Source: Paractinoplanes bogorensis | GTDB taxonomy: Bacteria > Actinomycetota > Actinomycetes > Mycobacteriales > Micromonosporaceae | Assembly (NCBI RefSeq): GCF_018829635.1 | Contig: NZ_JAHKKG010000002.1 | Span: 186,001-250,000, forward strand | Direction of reading: 5' to 3' | Length of the DNA: 64,000 bases | Part shown: piece after piece, positions 17,935-25,855 of the stretch | Layout of the letters: each line of letters opens with the position of its first letter | How positions within the stretch are numbered: the first letter of the stretch is position 1 | Made by a program: the position numbers and the translations under genes | Notes under the pieces: generated by a model | The model's input: only the letters and a program-made list of their open reading frames with translations | What the model was told of the DNA's origin: nothing | Databases searched by the model: none

Positions 17935-18845
17935 CCCTTCGCACCGCCGGCGACGAACTCGGCCAGCCAGCTCCGGAACTCCTCGCCCAGATCGTCGCGC
18001 TTGGACGCCAGCATGACGACGGTCTGCAGGTAGCCGAGCGGCATGCCGGTGTCGTACCGGTGTCCGCGGTAGATGATGCCGTGCACCGGCACCCCGTCGG
18101 CGAGCAGCTGCGCCATGGCGTCGGTCAGCTGGATCTCGCCGCCGCTGCCGGGCTTGGTGTTGTCGATCGCCTCGAAGATCGACGCGGGCAGGATGTAGCG
18201 GCCCAGCACGGCCAGGTTGCTCGGCGCCTCTTCGGGCGCGGGCTTCTCGACGAGACCAGTGACCTCGACGATGTCGGTGCCTTCGGAGGACTGGTTCACC
18301 GACGCGATGCCGTAGCGGGACGTCTCCTCCGGCTTGACCTCACCCAGGGCGAGAACGATTCCCCCCGTACGGGCCTGGAGGTCGAGCATCGCGGGCAGGA
18401 GCGGCTTGTCCTCCTCGACGAACTCGTCACCGAGCAGGACGGCGAACGCGTTGTCGCCGACGTGCGAGGCAGCCGTGCCGACCGCGTGACCGAGACCGAG
18501 GGGCTCGCCCTGACGCACCGTGTAGATGTCAGCGAGCTCACTCGTACGGCGTACCTCCGCAAGCCTTTTCTGATCGCCCTTCTCCTCGAGCCGGGCCTCG
18601 ACGTCGGGCCGGCGATCGAAGTGGTCGACCATCGAGGTCTTGCCGCGGCCGGTGACGAGCAGGACATCGGTGATGCCCGCGGCGGCCGCCTCCTCCACGA
18701 TGTACTGCAGCACGGGACGATCGACCACCGGGAGAAGCTCCTTCGGCACGGCCTTGGTGGCCGGCAGGAAGCGGGTCGCCATCCCGGCGGCCGGGATGAC
18801 GGCCTTCACCGCCCGTCGGCCGGACGCGTGCGCGTTCGTGGTCAT
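17931..18845 (-). CDS. galU: UTP-glucose-1-phosphate uridylyltransferase
   Basis: Makes UDP-glucose from UTP and glucose-1-phosphate for envelope sugars and trehalose. 304 residues, the usual length. The nucleotide-binding loop AVIPAAGMATRFLPATKAVPKELLPVVDRP is split over residues 15-45. GLGHAVGTA, FAVLLGDEFV and VTGLVEKPAPEEAPSN complete the active site. First gene of the four-gene minus-strand operon galU-glp-GNAT-sepX, which links precursor supply to division. Confidence 0.96.
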   Translation of the reverse strand: MTTNAHASGRRAVKAVIPAAGMATRFLPATKAVPKELLPVVDRPVLQYIVEEAAAAGITDVLLVTGRGKTSMVDHFDRRPDVEARLEEKGDQKRLAEVRRTSELADIYTVRQGEPLGLGHAVGTAASHVGDNAFAVLLGDEFVEEDKPLLPAMLDLQARTGGIVLALGEVKPEETSRYGIASVNQSSEGTDIVEVTGLVEKPAPEEAPSNLAVLGRYILPASIFEAIDNTKPGSGGEIQLTDAMAQLLADGVPVHGIIYRGHRYDTGMPLGYLQTVVMLASKRDDLGEEFRSWLAEFVAGGAKG

Positions 18846-18894
18846 TCAGGTCACCGCACCTTCGCTCAGTCGTGCCCGTGGTATGCCCGCGAGA

Positions 18895-20871
18895 CTATCG
18901 GCCACGCCTGTGCTGCTGCGGCCGTAACCCGCCCGGCACCGTCGTCGCCTGATCAAAGTTTCCTTCATGATCGCTGGAAGAAACCGAAGACTTCGTCACA
19001 TCGACGGGTTCGGCCAGCCGATACGTGTCACGGCCGGCGTTCTTGGCCGCGTACAGCGCACGGTCGGCCGAGCTGAGCACCTGGGGTGAATTCTCACCGT
19101 GCTCGGGATAGACCGCCACTCCGATCGAGACGCTGATCGGGATCGACTCGCCCTCGACGATCACCGGACGACCCCGTACGGCCGCACCCAGCCGCTCGGC
19201 GACGATCGCACCCCCGTACGCGTCGGTCTCGGGCAGCAGCACCACGAACTCCTCGCCGCCCTGCCGGAACGCCACGTCGACCTCGCGCAACCCGACCCGG
19301 ATACGCCGCGCGAACTCGCTCAGGACGGCGTCTCCGGCCGCATGCCCGTACGTGTCGTTGACGTCTTTGAAATGGTCGAGATCGAGCACCAGCACCGCCA
19401 GCATGCGCCCGAACCGGCTCGCCCGCTCCACCTCCCGGCGCAGCGATTCCCGCAGGTAGCGGTAGTTCCACAGCCCGGTCAACGGGTCGGTCAGCGACAG
19501 CCGCTGCGCCTCCTCGTGCATGCGTACGTTGTGCACCGCCACCCCGGCCTGCCCGGCGAATGTCCGCAGCGTGTGCAGGTCGGCGTCGTCGAACGGTCCT
19601 CCACCGACCCGGTCGTAGAGGGCCAGCACTCCCAGCGTCTCGGTCGTCGCCGGCGGCTCACCCGGTTCCTCGGCGACCATCGGCGCGCAGATCGGCACGG
19701 CGACGTAGGTGAGGCAGGCCGGCTCGGCCCCGGTCGGCGAACCCTGCCCGCGCCGCGGCTCGCCGGTCGCGGCGACCGCACCGAGCACCCCCTCGCCCAC
19801 CGGAAGCCGCCGTTTGGGCAGGTCGGTGTCGGGGACGTCCCAGTTGCCGGACAGGCCGACCCCGCACCGCGGCACCAGCTGCCCGGCGGCCGGGTCGATC
19901 AACAGCACCAGCCCGGCCCGGGCGCCGGTCGCGGCCAGCGCCGTGCGCAGGATCACCTGAAGTATGCGGTGCAGGTCGTGCGTGCTCGATAGCGTCTCGC
20001 CGAGGATCGCCAGGTGCCCGCGCAGCTGGTCCCGGCTCGCGGTCAGCGCCTGCACGTAGGCCTGCAACTCCCGCGTCATCCGGTTGAAGGTCGCGGCCAG
20101 CCGGCCGAGCTCGTCGGGCCGCAGGATCGGCACGCGGGTGTCCAGGTCTCCGTCGGCGACGCGGTCGGCGGCCCAGGCCAGGTCGCCCAGCGGACGGGTG
20201 GTCGAGTAGGCCAGCCAGCGCGCCACCAGCACCGCGGCCAGGGCGGCGACGAGGACCACGACCGGGAGTGCGGCGTACAGGAAGGTGGGCCGGCTCGGCG
20301 GCACGGTCAGCGTGAGGCCCAGCGGCTGTCCGGCCTCGGCCCGCACCAGGCGGAACTCCCCGACCGCGGCGCTGCCCGCCGTGAGCGCCACGTCGGTGCC
20401 CCCGGCCGCGGCCAGCCGCTCGAAGAATTCCTGGTCGACGGCCTGCGCGGCGGTGATGTCGACCCCGCCCGCGACGGCCCGGGCCGCGATCGCGGTGGCC
20501 GGTCCGCCGGCCGGGGCGGCGCAGTCCTGCCAGCCGCCGACCTCGGTCGTGCTCTCGCTTCTGCTTTTGCTTGAACGTGCAAGCGGAGCGCCGATCCGGA
20601 TGTCCGTGGCCAGACCGCGAGCGATCAGCTGGTCGGCCACCGCCGGTCGATCACCCGGGGCCACCACCGCCACCGCGTCGGCCGCCGCCTGAAGCTGCCG
20701 GCAGGCCGCCGCCATCGAGGTGCGTACGGTGGTCGCGGCATGATCGAGTCGCTCGGCCGTCCGATCCCGGCTCACCGTGGCCACCGTCAGCGCGACGAAG
20801 ATCGACCCGAGCAGGACCGGACCGAGCACGACCACCAGAAACGCGGTGGTGAGACGGCCACGCAAAGTCAC
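18895..20871 (-). CDS. membrane diguanylate cyclase (HAMP-GAF-GGDEF)
   Basis: 658 residues that make c-di-GMP from GTP. A span at ~10-30, an extracytoplasmic sensor region and a second span (LYAALPVVVLVAALAAVLVA, ~205) precede a HAMP linker (STTRPLGDLAWAADRVADGD). A GAF domain follows (~290-455), then GGDEF (~480-635) with an intact active-site loop RQGGEEFVVLL. An inhibitory RxxD site (REVD) sits exactly five residues upstream, so product inhibition is expected. No EAL or HD-GYP partner lies in the window. In Streptomyces c-di-GMP delays development through BldD; a similar role here is inference. Confidence 0.93.
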   Translation of the reverse strand: MTLRGRLTTAFLVVVLGPVLLGSIFVALTVATVSRDRTAERLDHAATTVRTSMAAACRQLQAAADAVAVVAPGDRPAVADQLIARGLATDIRIGAPLARSSKSRSESTTEVGGWQDCAAPAGGPATAIAARAVAGGVDITAAQAVDQEFFERLAAAGGTDVALTAGSAAVGEFRLVRAEAGQPLGLTLTVPPSRPTFLYAALPVVVLVAALAAVLVARWLAYSTTRPLGDLAWAADRVADGDLDTRVPILRPDELGRLAATFNRMTRELQAYVQALTASRDQLRGHLAILGETLSSTHDLHRILQVILRTALAATGARAGLVLLIDPAAGQLVPRCGVGLSGNWDVPDTDLPKRRLPVGEGVLGAVAATGEPRRGQGSPTGAEPACLTYVAVPICAPMVAEEPGEPPATTETLGVLALYDRVGGGPFDDADLHTLRTFAGQAGVAVHNVRMHEEAQRLSLTDPLTGLWNYRYLRESLRREVERASRFGRMLAVLVLDLDHFKDVNDTYGHAAGDAVLSEFARRIRVGLREVDVAFRQGGEEFVVLLPETDAYGGAIVAERLGAAVRGRPVIVEGESIPISVSIGVAVYPEHGENSPQVLSSADRALYAAKNAGRDTYRLAEPVDVTKSSVSSSDHEGNFDQATTVPGGLRPQQHRRGR

Positions 20872-20988
20872 GCATCCTCCCGGCGGTGCCCGGCTCGAGA
20901 TCTGTGGCCTTCTCTACAGCTGCGGCCGTCTTTGGAGCGATGCTGACATAGTGTGCACCGTTTGCCGCTTTTCAAAAGGGGGTGTTGC

Positions 20989-21594
20989 GTGCCCGATTTA
21001 ACCGGTGACGCGGAACGATCACGCGCCGACAAGATCGCACTCCGCGATCGGCTGCTCACGTCACGTCGCGCGATGACATCCACTGCACTAGCTTCGGCGG
21101 CCGCCGCCATTCAAGATCAAACCCTTTCCCTCGTACGCCGTGAGCAGCCCGCAACCGCAGCCGCGTACGTCCCGATCGGCCGTGAGCCCGGCGGTCCCGA
21201 CCTGGTGGCGGCGCTCGCGGCCCACGTGCGGGTCCTGTTGCCCGTCCTCCTTCCGGACAACGACCTCGACTGGGCCGCGTATCCCGGCACCACCCGTCCG
21301 GGCCGGTACGGCCTCGTGGAGCCGACTGGTCCCCGCCTCGGTGTCTCCGCCGTCGCGCAGGCCAGGATCGTCTTCGTGCCCGCCCTCGCGGTGGATCGCC
21401 GGGGCATGCGGATGGGTCGCGGCGGCGGCTCCTACGACCGAGCGTTGTCCCGCCTGCCGCTCGTTTCCGGCCCGCTGGTGGTGGCCCTGCTCCACGACGG
21501 CGAGCTGATCGACCACGTCCCCGCCGAGCCGCACGACCGCCCGGTCCACGCCGCGATCACCCCCGGCGGCGGCCTGACCGTTTTCGCCAACTGA
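20989..21594 (+). CDS. 5-formyltetrahydrofolate cyclo-ligase
   Basis: ATP-dependent conversion of 5-formyl-THF to 5,10-methenyl-THF in folate salvage. 201 residues. I chose the GTG at 20989 (AAAGGGGGTG upstream) over a GTG at 20953 because the conserved R-x-x-x-R helix starts soon after. ALRDRLL-type substrate helix near residue 20, AAYVPIGREPG, and the family signature RMGRGGGSYDRAL near 150. FmdB and SAF genes follow on the same strand, an order familiar in Streptomyces and Micromonospora. Confidence 0.93.
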   Translation: MPDLTGDAERSRADKIALRDRLLTSRRAMTSTALASAAAAIQDQTLSLVRREQPATAAAYVPIGREPGGPDLVAALAAHVRVLLPVLLPDNDLDWAAYPGTTRPGRYGLVEPTGPRLGVSAVAQARIVFVPALAVDRRGMRMGRGGGSYDRALSRLPLVSGPLVVALLHDGELIDHVPAEPHDRPVHAAITPGGGLTVFAN

Positions 21595-21693
21595 TCTCAG
21601 CCACCCCGTCGAGTGGACGAAATGACCTCCGATGGCGCAACATTGGCACTCGGAGTTGGCGAGTGCCAGCAGCCGACCAGATCCGGAGGAGCC

Positions 21694-22065
21694 GTGCCCA
21701 CCTACCAGTACGCCTGCACCGAGTGCGGACACCAGCTCGAGGCCGTGCAGTCGTTCTCCGACGCCGCCCTGACCGAGTGCCCGAACTGCCAGGGCAAGCT
21801 CCGCAAGGTCTTCAACTCGGTCGGCATCGTCTTCAAGGGCTCCGGCTTCTACCGCAACGACTCCCGCTCCGGCAACGTCAGCGCAGAGAAGTCCGGCGCC
21901 AACGAGTCCGCCAAGAAGGAAAGTACGTCGACAACCTCATCCTCGAGCGAGTCGTCGTCCTCGTCTTCTTCGACCCCGTCGACGCCATCGACCAGCTCGT
22001 CGTCCACGACGTCCTCGTCGTCGTCCTCGTCGTCCAGCAGCACGAAGACGCCCGCCGCGTCCTGA
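21694..22065 (+). CDS. FmdB-family zinc ribbon protein with poly-Ser tail
   Basis: 123 residues; GTG start after GGAGGA. The zinc ribbon MPTYQYACTECGHQLE...TECPNCQGKLRKVF fills the first ~45 residues, and GIVFKGSGFYRND is the conserved FmdB extension. From ~75 the protein is almost pure Ser/Thr/Pro, probably disordered. The function of FmdB-type regulators is poorly known; formamidase regulation is the historical label only. A canonical terminator follows. Confidence 0.9.
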   Translation: MPTYQYACTECGHQLEAVQSFSDAALTECPNCQGKLRKVFNSVGIVFKGSGFYRNDSRSGNVSAEKSGANESAKKESTSTTSSSSESSSSSSSTPSTPSTSSSSTTSSSSSSSSSSTKTPAAS

Positions 22066-22076
22066 CCCGCACTCTC

Positions 22077-22109
22077 AGACCGCGCCGGCCCGCCCGGCGC
22101 GGTCTTTTG
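22077..22109 (+). terminator. canonical intrinsic terminator
   Basis: 12-bp perfect GC stem (22077-22088 with 22094-22105) followed by TTTTGT, 11 bp after the FmdB stop. Confidence 0.92.
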
Positions 22110-22311
22110 TCGTGCCCGTCCCGGGGTCAGCCCTGCGCAGGTCCCCGCCCCGCCCCGCCGCAGGTCCCGCCTCCGCCGCAGGTCCCCGCCTTCGCCGCAG
22201 GCCCGGTCCGATCTGCAGCAGGTCACGCCTCTGCTGGAGAGCTGCCCCCCACCCGGACCACCCACCCGGGGGGCTTTGTGAAACTACTCCGCCGCCGCGC
22301 GCCGAAGCCGG

Positions 22312-22337
22312 TTATCCACAATCCCGAGTTATCCACA
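22312..22337 (+). promoter_or_regulatory. pair of DnaA boxes
   Basis: Two perfect TTATCCACA 9-mers in the same orientation at 22312-22320 and 22329-22337, 17 bp apart, about 90 bp upstream of the SAF-domain gene. The rest of the ~356-bp gap (22066-22421) holds the terminator above and a degenerate run of GCAGGTCCC-type repeats (22137-22200). A second box pair lies at 63521. Confidence 0.6.
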
Positions 22338-22421
22338 GGGCCCCAGGCGCCAACAGCCCCGCCCGCCTAACGTTCGAGCCCGGCGCCGCCACACCGCGAC
22401 GCCAGAGCGAGCGGGAGGGGC

Positions 22422-22949
22422 ATGGCCATGGGCAGATCCGGCAGTTCACGGTTGGGTGACGCCCTCCCCAAGGCGCAGGGATCATCCCGCGGCGACGGCC
22501 GCCTCGATCCTGTGCGCTGGCGCCGACCGGCTCGCGGCACGCTGCTACGCCTCGCAGTGGTCGCGATCCTGTTGGGCACCGCCGCTCTGGTGTCGTGGTC
22601 GCCGCCGCCGAGCTGCGAGTCACCCACCTACACCGTGCCGGCCGCGAACTCCCCGAGTGCGTCCGCCCCGGCGACGAACCAGGTCGTGCCGCCCGGCAAC
22701 GTCGGCGTCCCGGTCCGGCTGGCCGATCCGGCGGCGCTTGCGCTGGTCGAGGCGGGCAACCGGGTCGACCTGCTTCGGCTGGAGGGCGGCAGCAGCACCC
22801 AGGTGGCCGACGCGGCACTGGTGCTGCAGGTCAGCGGGTCCGACGACCCCACATCAGGCGGCCTACTGCTCGCTCTGACGCCCGACGAGGCCGAGCGAGC
22901 GGTGGCCGGCCCCGGTCAGAGCTTCGCCGTCCTGATCCGCCCAAGCTGA
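22422..22949 (+). CDS. SAF-domain (CpaB/RcpC-like) membrane protein
   Basis: 175 residues; ATG after GGGAGGGG. A basic N-terminus is followed by one span (RLAVVAILLGTAALVSW) and a single SAF domain: VPVRLADPAALALVEAGNRVDLL, then LVLQVSG and LLLALTPDEAERAVAG. SAF modules of this layout occur in the pilus protein CpaB and in an actinobacterial family found after the folate ligase and FmdB genes. No pilus genes are nearby, so a pilus role is not supported. Its 3' end runs into a 24-bp tandem repeat. Confidence 0.82.
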   Translation: MAMGRSGSSRLGDALPKAQGSSRGDGRLDPVRWRRPARGTLLRLAVVAILLGTAALVSWSPPPSCESPTYTVPAANSPSASAPATNQVVPPGNVGVPVRLADPAALALVEAGNRVDLLRLEGGSSTQVADAALVLQVSGSDDPTSGGLLLALTPDEAERAVAGPGQSFAVLIRPS

Positions 22950-23056
22950 GACCGGCCGGCAACGCCAAGCAGAGACCAGCCGGCAACGCCAAGCTGAGAC
23001 GGGCCGGCCACGGCAAGCGAAGACCGGCCAGCCACGCTAAGCGGAGACCGGCCCGG
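22948..23056. repeat. 24-bp tandem repeat, 4.5 copies
   Basis: Units at 22948, 22972, 22996, 23020 and a partial one at 23044, consensus GAGACCGGCCGGCAACGCCA plus AGC and one variable base. The first two units differ at two positions, later ones more. The array starts inside the stop codon of the SAF gene and fills the gap to the convergent small gene at 23064. Confidence 0.85.
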
Positions 23057-23063
23057 GCGTCGA

Positions 23064-23240
23064 TCACCAGTGCGGCGGACGATCCTCCATCAGGCGGTCG
23101 TCGTTGTCGTAGGACCGCTCGCCCCAGCCCCGCTCGGTGTCGTCCCGGGTCTGGTCGGGAAGGACGGCCGCCTCTTCCGAGTCGAAATCGACCTCACGCT
23201 CGGCGTCGTTGTCGCGCTCGGGCTCTTCCAGGATGTCCAC
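23064..23240 (-). CDS. small very acidic protein, unknown
   Basis: 58 residues from GTG: VDILEEPERDNDAEREVDF then EEAAVLPDQTRDD and a C-terminal DRLMEDRPPHW. About a third of residues are Asp or Glu. It has no domain I recognise. It diverges from a small membrane protein gene 64 bp away. The biased, uninterrupted composition suggests a real gene, perhaps disordered. Confidence 0.6.
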   Translation of the reverse strand: MDILEEPERDNDAEREVDFDSEEAAVLPDQTRDDTERGWGERSYDNDDRLMEDRPPHW

Positions 23241-23304
23241 GCCTACGAGGGTAGGCCCGCTCCGCTGCGGAAGTCTTCCCCCTCCGGCTGTACCGTCGGT
23301 GAAC

Positions 23305-23631
23305 GTGAGTTCCCCCACCGGCGTCCCGGACGACGCGTACTGGCAACGACCGGATCCTGATTCCGCCCGGCCGGCCCCGGAGCCGGAGGCGCCTCGACCC
23401 ACACCCGAGCCCGAATATCAGGGTCCGCCGCGCACCGGCCGGCCGTCGGCGAACTGGCGCCCGCCCACGATCGCCCATCCCCCGCCGCCGCGCAGCCTGC
23501 CGCCGCAGAACATGGACGCCCTGGACGAGGCGGAGGGCTCGGCCCGCACGGTCACCTACGGCGTGGGTCTGGTCGCCGGCGCGATCGCGCTCATCCTGTT
23601 GTGCCTGCTCTGCGCCCGCATGATCTTCTGA
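23305..23631 (+). CDS. small tail-anchored membrane protein
   Basis: 108 residues from GTG at 23305. The N-terminal ~75 residues are Pro-rich (DPDSARPAPEPEAPRPTPEPE) and presumably cytoplasmic. One C-terminal span (GVGLVAGAIALILLCLLCA) ends in RMIF. No recognised family and no catalytic residues. Confidence 0.7.
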   Translation: MSSPTGVPDDAYWQRPDPDSARPAPEPEAPRPTPEPEYQGPPRTGRPSANWRPPTIAHPPPPRSLPPQNMDALDEAEGSARTVTYGVGLVAGAIALILLCLLCARMIF

Positions 23632-23659
23632 CCGAAGCAACGATCGGGACGGAAACAAC

Positions 23660-23689
23660 GATCGCCCCGGCACCAGCACCGGGGCGATC
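23660..23689. terminator. bidirectional hairpin terminator
   Basis: 11-bp perfect stem (23660-23670 with 23679-23689), 8-nt loop, midway between convergent stops at 23631 and 23705. Confidence 0.82.
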
Positions 23690-23704
23690 AACACAGCACG
23701 CGAC

Positions 23705-24181
23705 TTAGTAGGAACCCCACACCGCGGTAGCCCCCGAGTCACCCGTCTTGTAGACGTAGTAGCCCGACACCGCAGCCAGCACGATCAGCGCCACCGCACC
23801 CCCGACCTCGCCGATCATCGGCAGCCGGTTCCCCTCCCGGCGCCAGGTCAGCACGACCATCACCAGGCTGACCACGCCGAGCGCGAGGGTGAACCAGAAC
23901 GTCATCGTCCCGAACCCCATGTGGTCGTCCAGGATCTCTTTGCCCGGCCCGCTCATGCCCTGGCCGAGCAGGCGGTTGTAGAGCTGCGTCCCGGAGAGTT
24001 TCGCCACCAGCGTGGCCGCCGGCGCGGCGATCGCGAGCAAGCCCAGCGCCCAGGCCATCCGGGGCCGCCATCGGGGCACCAGCGCGTAGACCACCGCCCC
24101 CACCGCCAGCAACGGGACGAAAACGACCGCGGCGTGCAGCACGAGCACGTGCACCGGCAGGCCGTTGATCTGGTCGAACAC
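23705..24181 (-). CDS. DUF2231 membrane protein
   Basis: 158 residues with four spans. The family hallmark INGLPVHVLVLHAAVVFVPL opens the first span with its two histidines. The loop LYNRLLGQGMSGPGKEILDDHMGFG holds further conserved His and Asp, and spans at ~95-115 and ~125-145 follow. DUF2231 proteins are sometimes linked to cytochromes or metal/redox handling; the function is unknown here. It is divergent from a Fur-family gene ~150 bp away, so metal-responsive control is possible but no operator is evident. Confidence 0.88.
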   Translation of the reverse strand: MFDQINGLPVHVLVLHAAVVFVPLLAVGAVVYALVPRWRPRMAWALGLLAIAAPAATLVAKLSGTQLYNRLLGQGMSGPGKEILDDHMGFGTMTFWFTLALGVVSLVMVVLTWRREGNRLPMIGEVGGAVALIVLAAVSGYYVYKTGDSGATAVWGSY

Positions 24182-24329
24182 GACGCCTCCTCAGGAACAG
24201 GTTCGGGGTCGCCAGCCTAGAGATATCTGACGACGCAAGCATCTTGCCTATCCGCATACGCCTGCGAACGTGCCCCGGTTCAATGATCCAGTAGTTGGGG
24301 ATCGGCCGGTTCCGTGTTGTCATGGACCG

Positions 24330-24761
24330 ATGTCCACCGGTGCGGAACTGCTGCGCGAGCACGGCCTGCGGGTCACCAAGCCGCGCCTCGCCGTGCTCGA
24401 CATTCTGGCCGAGGGCGGTCACCTCGAGGTCGAGGACATCGCCCGCCGCGCCCGCACCCGGCTCGACTCGGTCTCCACCCAGGCGATCTACGACGTGCTC
24501 GGCGCGCTGTCCCGGGCCGGCCTGGCCCGTCGTCTGGAGCCGGCCGGCAGTCCCGCCCGCTACGAGGCCCGCGCCGGCGACAACCACCATCACATCGTCT
24601 GCCGGGGCTGCGGCGAGATCGCCGATGTCGACTGCGCCGTCGGCGAGCGCCCGTGCCTGATCCCGAACGGCACGCACGGCTTCGAACTGGATGAGGCCGA
24701 GGTGACTTTCTGGGGCCTCTGCCCGGCCTGCCAGTCCCGACGGGCCGCCGACGCAGCATGA
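24330..24761 (+). CDS. Fur-family metalloregulator (CatR/FurA-like)
   Basis: 143 residues. The winged helix includes LREHGLRVTKPRLAVLDIL and the recognition helix STQAIYDVLGALSRAGL. The dimerisation domain has the regulatory metal site NHHHIVCRGCGEIADVDC and a second Cys pair CPAC near the C-terminus that holds structural zinc. In actinobacteria such proteins sense iron or peroxide, often beside katG; no catalase is in this window. The next gene is a heme-type oxygenase 75 bp downstream, a possible target. Confidence 0.93.
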   Translation: MSTGAELLREHGLRVTKPRLAVLDILAEGGHLEVEDIARRARTRLDSVSTQAIYDVLGALSRAGLARRLEPAGSPARYEARAGDNHHHIVCRGCGEIADVDCAVGERPCLIPNGTHGFELDEAEVTFWGLCPACQSRRAADAA

Positions 24762-24835
24762 AAAGCGGCGCCAAAGAGCCGATTCAAACCTGAACAAGTT
24801 CAATTTCCCCGTACGCGCGTGGCAGTCTGGAAACC

Positions 24836-25693
24836 ATGAGCGTCGACGTCGGGCTGTTCGGGCCGGATTCGGTCACCTGGAAGCTCCACCGCGACCCGAT
24901 CCTGCTCCTCGGCGGCCTGCGCTCGCTGTATCTCCAGGCGCTGCACCCGCGGGCGGTGGCCGGCGTGGTGCAAAATTCCGGCTATCGCGCCGACCCGTGG
25001 GGCCGTCTCAACCGCACGTCCGAATACGTGGCCACGGTCGTCTACGGCACCACCGACGAGGTCGAGCTGGCCGCGAGCCGTGTGCGCCGGATGCATGCCC
25101 GGATGAGCGCCACCGATCCCCGTACGGGCGAAAGGTTCCGCATCGACGAACCCGACCTGCTCCGCTGGGTGCATGTGGCCGAGGTCGAGTCGTTCCTGAC
25201 CACCGCCGTCCGGGCCGGGGTCACGTTGACGCCCGACGAGATCGACCGCTACTACACCGAGCAACTCAAGTCGGCCGAGTTGGTCGGCCTCGACCCGGCG
25301 ACCGTCCCCGGCACGGCGGCCGAGGTGAACGAGTACTACGGGTCGATGCGCCCCGGACTCTCCCTGACCAGGGACAGCGCCGAGACCGCGTTCTTCCTGA
25401 CCGTCCCGCCCGCACCCGACTGGGGTCCGCGCGCGCTGCGCCTGGGCCTGAGCCTGGGTCCGACGCGCTGGGCCTACCTCGGCGTCGCCAGCACGGCCGT
25501 CGCCCTGCTGCCGCCATGGGCACGGCGCCTCTACGGCGGGCTGGGCTGGCCCACCACCGACGTCACGGCCAACCTCTCGGCCCGCGGTCTGCGCCTCCTC
25601 CTGTCCACCGTGATCAACTCACTGCCCCGCAAATACCGGGTCCCACCGATCCGCAAAGCCGCCCTGGCCCGAGCCGGCATAGCCGAGGACTGA
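24836..25693 (+). CDS. DUF2236 / MpaB-type oxygenase
   Basis: 285 residues. The N-terminal FGPDSVTWKLHRDPILLLGG, the heme-region LYLQALHPRAVAGV and RMHARM with DLLRWVHVAEVESF match the DUF2236 family, which includes latex-clearing protein and MpaB. Members bind heme b through a His in the W-V-H segment. Substrate unknown, perhaps a lipid or isoprenoid. The stop codon shares its last base with the edge of a 163-bp inverted repeat. Confidence 0.88.
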   Translation: MSVDVGLFGPDSVTWKLHRDPILLLGGLRSLYLQALHPRAVAGVVQNSGYRADPWGRLNRTSEYVATVVYGTTDEVELAASRVRRMHARMSATDPRTGERFRIDEPDLLRWVHVAEVESFLTTAVRAGVTLTPDEIDRYYTEQLKSAELVGLDPATVPGTAAEVNEYYGSMRPGLSLTRDSAETAFFLTVPPAPDWGPRALRLGLSLGPTRWAYLGVASTAVALLPPWARRLYGGLGWPTTDVTANLSARGLRLLLSTVINSLPRKYRVPPIRKAALARAGIAED

Positions 25694-25855
25694 GGCCTGT
25701 TTCATAACTGAAATGGGGCTGCGGAGGGGTCCAGATTTCGCCTGGCGGCGTCCCGCAAAGACCCGGTTCCAACACCGGGAGCCGGGCCTTCACGGGCCAC
25801 CACCAGACGAAATCTGGACCCCGCCTCGCTCCCACCCCAGTTATGAAACAGGCCT
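25693..25855. mobile_element. 163-bp MITE-like inverted repeat
   Basis: Two 78-bp arms (25693-25770 and 25778-25855) around a 7-nt centre. The outer 18 bp are perfect inverted repeats, AGGCCTGTTTCATAACTG, and an inner block GGGTCCAGATTTCG also matches perfectly. The remainder pairs at most positions. The ends touch or overlap the stop codons of both convergent genes. No transposase is encoded. It could be a non-autonomous transposable element, or a large convergent-gene terminator. Confidence 0.75.
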
